From positions 1-10,711 of the forward strand of contig JAQVDA010000017.1 of NCBI GenBank assembly GCA_028698535.1: 10,711 nucleotides of DNA. Direction: 5' to 3'. Every line of letters starts with the position of its first letter. The stretch's first letter is position 1. Of this stretch, positions 6,437 to 10,711 are shown in pieces. A program made the position numbers and the translations under genes. This DNA is from Bacilli bacterium (GTDB lineage Bacteria; Bacillota_I; Bacilli_A; RF39; UBA660). Below the pieces are notes generated by a model, which saw only the letters and a list, made by a program, of their open reading frames with translations, had not been told where the DNA came from and did no database searches.

Positions 6437-7317
6437 AACAATTTAGAAAAAAAAGAACTAGTAATGATATTTTAAATATAATTTATCAAAAGAACCGCTT
6501 TATGAGATGTACTCAGTTAATATTGTCGCTTTTTATTTCTGCTTCTTCTTTTAACCTGTTCTTTTACCCCCGTAAAATAATTTATGGTGGGGTCACGGGC
6601 TTAGCTATTATTGTTAACAATTTTTTCAAAATAGAACCCGCCACTTTTATCTTGTTAATTAACATCTTTTTATTATTTATCTGTCTGATAACACTTGGTA
6701 AAGAAAGGACTGTTAAAGCTTTGCTTGTTTCCTTTTTATTCCCTTTATTTGTTAAGTTAACCGCTAATATCACTAACTATATTGATTTAAGTAACGCGGA
6801 TACCTTATTAATTGTTATCTTTGGTGGCGTTATTTCTGGTTTTGCGAGTGGACTCCTTTATAAATCTGGTTTCTCTGGGAGCGGTCTAAATATTGTCAGT
6901 CAAATTTTATCCCACTATCAAAAAAGATCTATTGGCTACTCCCTCTTAGTCGTAAATAGTCTTATTATTCTACTAGGAACCGCTATTTCTGGATGGACGA
7001 TGGCTTTATATGCCGTATTGGTATTATATATTACTAGTGTGATGACCGATAAAGTTTTATTAGGGACCTCAAATAACAAAGCTTTCCATCTTGTTACCTC
7101 TAAGAAAGAAGAAATAAAGTCCTTTATTATTAATAATTTAGGGCGCGGTATCACGATTGTAAACGCTAGAGGCGGATTTACCAATAAAAAAGCAAACATG
7201 ATTATTTGTGTTATACCAACCAGAGAATACGTTAAATTCAAAGAAGCAATTCAAGAAATTGATCCCGAAGCATTCTTTGTCGTTACTGATGCCTATGAAG
7301 TACAAGGCGGAGAATAA
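6433..7317 (+). CDS. YitT family membrane protein (DUF161 + DUF2179), second copy
   Basis: A 294-residue tandem paralogue of the preceding gene, collinear over its whole length: NLFFYPRKIIYGGVTGLAII (41-60), hydrophobic segments from about 27 to 205, the block TDKVLLGTSNNKA (205-217), then a DUF2179 domain to the C-terminus ending FFVVTDAYEV. The main difference is at the signature loop. Where the first copy has GFTTGGTDII, this copy has GFSGSGLNIV (146-155), so the GGTD signature is lost. The two subunits are therefore probably not interchangeable. Translation starts at an ATG overlapping the upstream TGA by four bases, with AGGAGG eight bases before it. No plus-strand terminator is visible after the stop; the hairpin at 7349-7365 is followed by T only on the minus strand. 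Confidence 0.88.
   Translation: MKQFRKKRTSNDILNIIYQKNRFMRCTQLILSLFISASSFNLFFYPRKIIYGGVTGLAIIVNNFFKIEPATFILLINIFLLFICLITLGKERTVKALLVSFLFPLFVKLTANITNYIDLSNADTLLIVIFGGVISGFASGLLYKSGFSGSGLNIVSQILSHYQKRSIGYSLLVVNSLIILLGTAISGWTMALYAVLVLYITSVMTDKVLLGTSNNKAFHLVTSKKEEIKSFIINNLGRGITIVNARGGFTNKKANMIICVIPTREYVKFKEAIQEIDPEAFFVVTDAYEVQGGE
7273..7302 (+). repeat. 30-bp exact direct repeat, copy 2 (in the second YitT gene)
   Basis: Identical to 6362-6391. It encodes the same FFVVTDAYEV segment near the end of the DUF2179 domain of the second YitT paralogue. Confidence 0.85.
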
Positions 7318-7337
7318 CTGGATATATGATATAATGT

Positions 7338-7365
7338 AAAAATAAAAACCCTTATATAATAAGGG
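7338..7365 (-). terminator. Rho-independent terminator of the tRNA unit
   Basis: A perfect seven-base-pair stem CCCTTAT/ATAAGGG with a three-base loop occupies 7349-7365. On the minus strand it is followed by TTTTTATTTTTAC, a good U-tract. It lies 13 bases after the tRNA-Gly gene and ends the tRNA-Cys/tRNA-Gly transcript. On the plus strand it lacks a T run, so it is a poor terminator for the YitT genes. Confidence 0.75.
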
Positions 7366-7377
7366 CATAATAATCTA

Positions 7378-7452
7378 TGGAGCAGATGACGGGAATTGAA
7401 CCCGCATCATAGCCTTGGCAAGGCCATATTCTAACCATTGAACTACATCTGC
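7378..7452 (-). tRNA. tRNA-Gly (anticodon GCC)
   Basis: A 75-base tRNA with encoded CCA. The acceptor stem GCAGATG/CATCTGC pairs perfectly with discriminator U. The D stem is GTTC/GAAT and the anticodon stem-loop is TGGCC-TTGCCAA-GGCTA with GCC at the anticodon. The T arm is GCGGG-TTCAATT-CCCGT. It is the second gene of a two-tRNA transcript, four bases after tRNA-Cys. Confidence 0.96.
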
Positions 7453-7456
7453 TTAT

Positions 7457-7530
7457 TGGAGGGGCTGAACGGATTTGAACCGATGCTCAGGGAGTTGCAG
7501 TCCCACGCCTTACCACTTGGCTACAGCCCC
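7457..7530 (-). tRNA. tRNA-Cys (anticodon GCA)
   Basis: A 74-base tRNA with encoded CCA. The acceptor stem GGGGCTG/CAGCCCC is perfect, with discriminator U as usual for tRNA-Cys. The D arm GCC-AAGTGGTAA-GGC is typical of Bacillota tRNA-Cys, and the anticodon loop CTGCAAC carries GCA. By my folding the anticodon stem TGGGA/TCCCT has a U-U pair at 27-43, and the T stem ATCGG/CCGTT has a U-U pair at 50-64. These are mild irregularities that do not argue against function. Confidence 0.95.
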
Positions 7531-7543
7531 ATGTACGAGCACT

Positions 7544-7572
7544 ATTATATCAGAAAAATGACTATTCAGCAA
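7544..7572 (-). promoter_or_regulatory. Promoter of the tRNA-Cys/tRNA-Gly unit
   Basis: On the minus strand TTGCTG (7567-7572) and TATAAT (7544-7549) are 17 bases apart, and the -10 is extended (TGATATAAT). The start would fall about seven bases before the 5' end of tRNA-Cys. The 94 bases between this promoter and the feoB stop show no clear feoB terminator, so read-through into the tRNAs is possible. Confidence 0.65.
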
Positions 7573-7666
7573 TATCTTTAACACTAATTATAACTCGGTG
7601 GTGACACTTTTATCAACTACAAGTATTCTTATTATAATATATGTTGTACTACTTTTGTTAATAATA

Positions 7667-9805
7667 TTAAACGAGGCCTAATAGACGTACTAAATTAGCT
7701 ACTACTAAACAAGTAATTATACCAACTATGGTAGGAACTAAGAAAGAAACAAACGTCCATTTAAAACTCTGGGTTTCTTTTTTTATGGTCCAGCAAGTTG
7801 TTCCACAGGGCCAATGCATTAATGAAAATAACATCACACATATGGCTGTTAACCAGGTCCAACCATGATTTACTAATAAGCTTTTTAAGGCTAACAAACT
7901 ATCAAGTTCAAGAATGTTACCAGTTGACATATAACTCATAATAATGATTGGAATCACTATTTCATTAGCGGGAAAGCCTAAAATAAAGGCTATTAAAATA
8001 TACCCGTCTAATCCCATAAGGTAGGCAACTGGGTGAAGCAAATTAGCCGAGTGGGTTAATATATTTATATTATTAATCTTAATATTGGCCATAATCCATA
8101 TAATTAAACCAGCCGGAGCGGCAATTGCTACCGCCCGACCTAAAACAAATAAGGTACGATCAAAAATCGACCTAACTATCACTTTTCCAAATTGTGGTTT
8201 TCGATAAGGCGGTAATTCTAAAGTAAAAGTGGAAGGAATCCCTTTTAAAATAGTTTTAGATAATAACTTAGAAATAAATAAAGTCATAATAACACCTAAC
8301 ACAATTATTCCGGTCAATATAAAAGTGGAAATTAAAGGTTGCAAAGGTGACATAATAAAGCCTGAAAAAAACATGGTAATAACCGCAATTAATGTGGGGA
8401 ATCTACCATTACAGGGTACAAAATTATTAGTAATAATCGCAATTAACCTCTCCCGCGGAGAATCAATTATTCGACACCCAATTATTCCCGCTGCATTACA
8501 TCCAAATCCCATACACATTGTTAATGCTTGCTTCCCGCAAGCACAGGCTTTTTTAAATAAATTATCTAAATTAAAAGCTACTCGTGGTAGGTACCCAGAA
8601 TCTTCAAGAATGCTAAATAAAGGGAAGAAGATGGCCATTGGTGGTAGCATAACGGCAACTACCCACGCTAATGTCCTATACATTCCTAAAACCAAGATAC
8701 CATGAACCCATGAAGGTGTACCTAACCATATAAAAAAATCACTTAGACGATCTTCCAACCAAAACAAACCATAGGCTAATATCCCTGATGGAATATTAGC
8801 GCCAATTAAGGTAATATAAAAAACAATCCCCAGCAATCCAATCATTATTGGAATCCCATATAATTTTGAAGTAAGATATTTATCTATTTTGCGATCTTGG
8901 ACATTATATTCCTTACTTTTAAAAGAAAGCACCTTTTTACTAATTATCTCCGCTTTTGTCACTATGTTTAAAACAATTTTATCGCGAATAACTTCACTAT
9001 CAAACCCTTCATTATGCAATCCCTTTTTTGTATCAGCGACCATCTTGATAAGTTCTTTATAATTACCACGATTAAATCCCAGATGTTTTTTAATAGATCT
9101 TAGTAAATTATCATCGCCTTCAATTAGTCTTAGGGCTAACCATCTAGCATTAACGGTATTTTTTAAAATATTGTTTAATTGTTTTTCGATTTTACTAACT
9201 GCTTCTTCAATTTTATTATCGTATTTTATAATCGTTTTATTAACTTTTTTATTGCCCGCTGTTTTTGAAACCGCCGTCATTAGTTCTTTTAATCCTTTTC
9301 CTTTATTAGCGCTGGTACCAATAACTAAAACACCAAGTTCTGTGGATAATTTTTCAAGGTCAATCTCAATCTTCTTACGCCGAGCTTCATCCATTAAATT
9401 AACACATACCACAACATTATTTGTTATTTCTAAGGTTTGTAACACTAGGTTTAAATTTCTCTCTAAGCACGTCGCATCAACTATGACAACAGTAACATCT
9501 GGATTACCAAAACAAATAAAATCTCGCGCCACCTCTTCTTCTACCGAATTAGCCATCAATGAATAGGTTCCAGGAAGATCAACTAAAATAAACCGTTTAT
9601 TTTTATGCCGATAGTTACCTTGGGCAATAGTTACTGTTTTTCCAGGCCAATTACCAGTATGTTGATTTAGACCAGTTAAACCATTAAACACGGTACTTTT
9701 CCCAACATTAGGATTGCCCGCTAAAGCAATAATTTTATCAGTTGACTCATTTTTTATAATTTTTAATGAATGTTCATCAATATTATTTTGTTTATATTTA
9801 TCCAT
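7667..9805 (-). CDS. feoB: Ferrous iron transporter FeoB
   Basis: FeoB is the GTPase-coupled inner-membrane Fe(II) importer. Counted from the ATG at 9805 the protein has 712 residues. The N-terminal G domain shows G1 GNPNVGKST (30-38), G3 DLPGTYSL (76-83), G4 NLMD (136-139) and G5 SANKGKG (165-171). A helical insert follows to about 300, then a membrane part with two Gate-type halves from about 315 to the end. Diagnostic segments are EDSGYLPRVAF (401-411), MGFGCNAAG (432-440), SPRERL (449-454), NNFVPCNGRFPTL (460-472) and ILGFPANEIVIP (608-619), with HWPCGTTCWTIKKET (664-678) near the end. An in-frame ATG at 9823 would add six residues. The start at 9805 is preferred because GGTGGGGGGA lies six bases before it, while the upstream ATG has only a weak site. 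It begins 20 bases after feoA. No FeoC-like gene follows; tRNA genes do. Probably repressed by the divergent metalloregulator when iron is replete (inference). Confidence 0.95.
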   Translation of the reverse strand: MDKYKQNNIDEHSLKIIKNESTDKIIALAGNPNVGKSTVFNGLTGLNQHTGNWPGKTVTIAQGNYRHKNKRFILVDLPGTYSLMANSVEEEVARDFICFGNPDVTVVIVDATCLERNLNLVLQTLEITNNVVVCVNLMDEARRKKIEIDLEKLSTELGVLVIGTSANKGKGLKELMTAVSKTAGNKKVNKTIIKYDNKIEEAVSKIEKQLNNILKNTVNARWLALRLIEGDDNLLRSIKKHLGFNRGNYKELIKMVADTKKGLHNEGFDSEVIRDKIVLNIVTKAEIISKKVLSFKSKEYNVQDRKIDKYLTSKLYGIPIMIGLLGIVFYITLIGANIPSGILAYGLFWLEDRLSDFFIWLGTPSWVHGILVLGMYRTLAWVVAVMLPPMAIFFPLFSILEDSGYLPRVAFNLDNLFKKACACGKQALTMCMGFGCNAAGIIGCRIIDSPRERLIAIITNNFVPCNGRFPTLIAVITMFFSGFIMSPLQPLISTFILTGIIVLGVIMTLFISKLLSKTILKGIPSTFTLELPPYRKPQFGKVIVRSIFDRTLFVLGRAVAIAAPAGLIIWIMANIKINNINILTHSANLLHPVAYLMGLDGYILIAFILGFPANEIVIPIIIMSYMSTGNILELDSLLALKSLLVNHGWTWLTAICVMLFSLMHWPCGTTCWTIKKETQSFKWTFVSFLVPTIVGIITCLVVANLVRLLGLV

Positions 9806-9825
9806 GCCAATTCCCCCCACCATAT

Positions 9826-10065
9826 TTAAACTTTTTCCACTAATATCTGGGATGATATCTCTGACCGAAGAGCAATAACAGTACCTCTAATTAAATACGC
9901 AATAGGGTCGCCAAAAGGACTCTTTTGTAATGTTTCTATCGCCGTATCCGTTATTAAGCCCAGGTCCAACAATCTTCTTCTTATTCGGCCTTTAAGTAAA
10001 ATATCTTTAACTTTTCCTCTTTCATTAACTAATAATTTAGATAAGGGGATATTACTATGCGCCAT
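9826..10065 (-). CDS. feoA: Ferrous iron transport protein FeoA
   Basis: FeoA is a small cytoplasmic SH3-like protein needed for FeoB-dependent Fe(II) uptake. From the ATG at 10065 it has 79 residues, the normal family length. It carries the family pattern RRRLLDLGLITDTAIE (29-44), SPFGDPIAYLIRG (49-61) and IALRSEISSQILVE (64-77). The frame stays open to an ATG at 10140, but those extra 25 codons run through the palindromic operator-like DNA and add no FeoA homology. The ATG at 10065 follows AAAGGAGAT and is the better start. It lies immediately upstream of feoB and is divergent from a DtxR/MntR-type regulator, the classic arrangement for a metal-controlled feoAB operon. Confidence 0.92.
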   Translation of the reverse strand: MAHSNIPLSKLLVNERGKVKDILLKGRIRRRLLDLGLITDTAIETLQKSPFGDPIAYLIRGTVIALRSEISSQILVEKV

Positions 10066-10088
10066 ATCTAATTCATCTCCTTTATATT

Positions 10089-10121
10089 TTAGTCCCGAGA
10101 AAGAAGTTTTCTCTACCCTAA
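10089..10121. repeat. Imperfect 33-bp dyad in the feoA leader
   Basis: GAGAAA (10097-10102) and TTTCTC (10108-10113) flank a five-base loop, and outside a symmetrical 4/4 internal loop TTAG (10089-10092) pairs with CTAA (10118-10121). Read on the minus strand one arm begins TTAGGGTAG, close to the left half of the DtxR/IdeR box (TTAGGTTAG), but the right half fits poorly. It may be an operator or a leader RNA hairpin just before the feoA ribosome binding site. Confidence 0.4.
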
Positions 10122-10138
10122 GATATGAAAAACATATC
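10122..10138. promoter_or_regulatory. Perfect 17-bp palindrome, candidate metalloregulator operator
   Basis: GATATG-AAAAA-CATATC is a perfect inverted repeat with six-base arms. It lies between the divergent feoA and DtxR/MntR-type genes and about where feoAB transcription would start if the minus-strand TGTTATAAC (10145-10153) is the -10 region. The half AAAAACATAT recurs at 10153-10162, 25 bases away. Position and symmetry suit a dimeric repressor. The sequence is not a close match to the MntR or Fur boxes I know, so the assignment is inference. Confidence 0.5.
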
Positions 10139-10144
10139 ATGAGT

Positions 10145-10153
10145 GTTATAACA
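10145..10153 (-). promoter_or_regulatory. Possible extended -10 of the feoAB promoter
   Basis: TGTTATAAC on the minus strand resembles an extended -10, with only a T-rich, weak -35 (TTTTAT near 10168-10173). A second minus-strand TATAAT at 10161-10166 is an alternative. Either gives a feoA leader of roughly 70-90 bases that includes the palindrome or the dyad. I could not find an equally good plus-strand promoter for the regulator gene. Confidence 0.35.
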
Positions 10154-10198
10154 AAAACATATTATATATAAAAAAGAAAGATAAACGGGGTGGACAAG

Positions 10199-10666
10199 AT
10201 GGATAATGAATTTTATACGGTAAGAGGATATGAACTACAACAAAATCAAAAGAAAATTACCCCCGCCATGGAAGACTATATTGAAATGATTTATCGAAAT
10301 AGTTTAAACGAAGGTTATATTAGAATTAATCAATTAGCCCAATTATTGAATGTTAAAAATTCCTCGGCTTCCAAAATGGTTCAGAAATTAGGCGAATTAG
10401 GGTTCCTTAATTATGAAAAATATGGAATAATAACCATAACAGAACAAGGTAAAAAACTAGGGGGTTATTTATTAAAAAGACATAATATTATTGAAGGGTT
10501 TTTAAAATTATTAGGATGCGAGGAGAATGTTTTAAGGCAAACCGAGCTTATCGAACATGTTATAGATAATGAAACAGTAAAAAATATCGCTATTTTAAAT
10601 AACTTCTTTAAAAATGAAGCTATTTTAACTAAATATAAGGATTTTAAAAACAATAATAACCCATAA
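10199..10666 (+). CDS. DtxR/MntR-family metal-dependent transcriptional regulator
   Basis: A 155-residue regulator (158 if read from the GTG at 10190). It has an N-terminal winged helix-turn-helix and the iron-dependent repressor dimerisation domain, without an SH3-like third domain, which is the MntR-size class. Strong MntR-like blocks are ITPAMEDYIEMIY, NSSASKMVQKLGELGFLNYEKYG and ITITEQGKKLGGYLLKRHNIIEGFL. Counting from the GTG, D29, E32, H98, E119, E122 and H123 correspond to the six metal ligands of Bacillus subtilis MntR (D8, E11, H77, E99, E102, H103). All are present. The ATG at 10199 has GGGGTGG five bases before it and is preferred over the GTG. An N-terminal extension of about 20 residues precedes the HTH, and the C-terminal tail is asparagine rich. 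Divergence from feoAB suggests it controls iron uptake, although the ligand set is the manganese-sensor type. No terminator is seen in the last 45 bases. Confidence 0.88.
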   Translation: MDNEFYTVRGYELQQNQKKITPAMEDYIEMIYRNSLNEGYIRINQLAQLLNVKNSSASKMVQKLGELGFLNYEKYGIITITEQGKKLGGYLLKRHNIIEGFLKLLGCEENVLRQTELIEHVIDNETVKNIAILNNFFKNEAILTKYKDFKNNNNP

Positions 10667-10711
10667 TTATATTAATTATTTTTACCCTCGTAAACATTAC
10701 ATCCCCATTTT

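Noticed and set aside
7326-7336. Plus-strand TGATATAATG, an extended -10 pointing into the tRNA genes
   Set aside because: It would drive only antisense RNA to the tRNAs, has no -35 box, and such matches are expected by chance in DNA this AT-rich.
6582-7368. Minus-strand open frames of about 60-100 codons opposite the second YitT gene and the tRNA region
   Set aside because: They are shadows of the plus-strand coding sequence, without ribosome binding sites or recognisable protein features.
7612-7654. Weak inverted repeat (CAAC...GTTG) after feoB as a possible terminator or operator
   Set aside because: Pairing is short and interrupted, and there is no T run on the minus strand after it.
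8229-9566. Plus-strand open frames opposite feoB (about 131 and 158 codons)
   Set aside because: They lie antisense to a certain FeoB gene and encode no recognisable domains.
10066-10140. A 25-codon N-terminal extension of FeoA from an ATG at 10140
   Set aside because: It has no FeoA homology, it runs through palindromic DNA, and a good ribosome binding site precedes the ATG at 10065, which gives the usual family length.

Overview
The window looks like chromosomal DNA of a low-GC Gram-positive (Bacillota) anaerobe. Base composition is strongly AT-rich, TGA is read as stop so the standard bacterial code applies, most genes have strong AGGAG-like or G-run ribosome binding sites, and both tRNAs encode their CCA end. 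The content also fits an anaerobe: oxygen-sensitive HgdC/BadF-type activase chemistry, ferrous iron uptake and an Fe-S/cobalamin oxidoreductase (QueG). A lineage near Clostridia, Erysipelotrichia or free-living relatives of Mollicutes is plausible, but the sequence does not decide.

Layout. (1) Positions 1-4958, minus strand, hold one tightly packed run. In order of transcription it is a DUF2229/COG3580-type protein (4958-4023), two tandem paralogues of the COG3581 type (4023-2950 and 2948-1851), an HgdC/BadF-type ATPase activase (1876-923), then queG (894 to beyond the left edge). The first four genes overlap or nearly touch and form one set: an ATP-driven, Fe-S-dependent low-potential electron-transfer system of unknown substrate. 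A good promoter lies at 4998-5027. (2) Positions 5125-5418, minus strand, hold a small thioredoxin-like protein followed by its own terminator (5052-5087). (3) Positions 5531-7317, plus strand, hold two tandem YitT-family membrane proteins joined by an ATGA overlap. (4) Positions 7338-7572, minus strand, hold a tRNA-Cys/tRNA-Gly transcription unit with promoter and terminator. (5) Positions 7667-10065, minus strand, hold feoB and feoA for Fe(II) uptake. Divergent from them (10199-10666, plus strand) is a DtxR/MntR-family metalloregulator. The intergenic region between feoA and the regulator carries a perfect 17-bp palindrome and a longer imperfect dyad, both good operator candidates.

How it fits together. 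The Feo system supplies iron, probably under the divergent metalloregulator. That iron would feed several Fe-S proteins encoded here (activase, its cysteine-rich partners, QueG). The most interesting part is the four-gene activase/COG3580/COG3581 operon. Its family is widespread in anaerobes but, to my knowledge, without an established substrate, and here it occurs as separate subunits with a duplicated component. No mobile element, CRISPR array or phage gene was seen.
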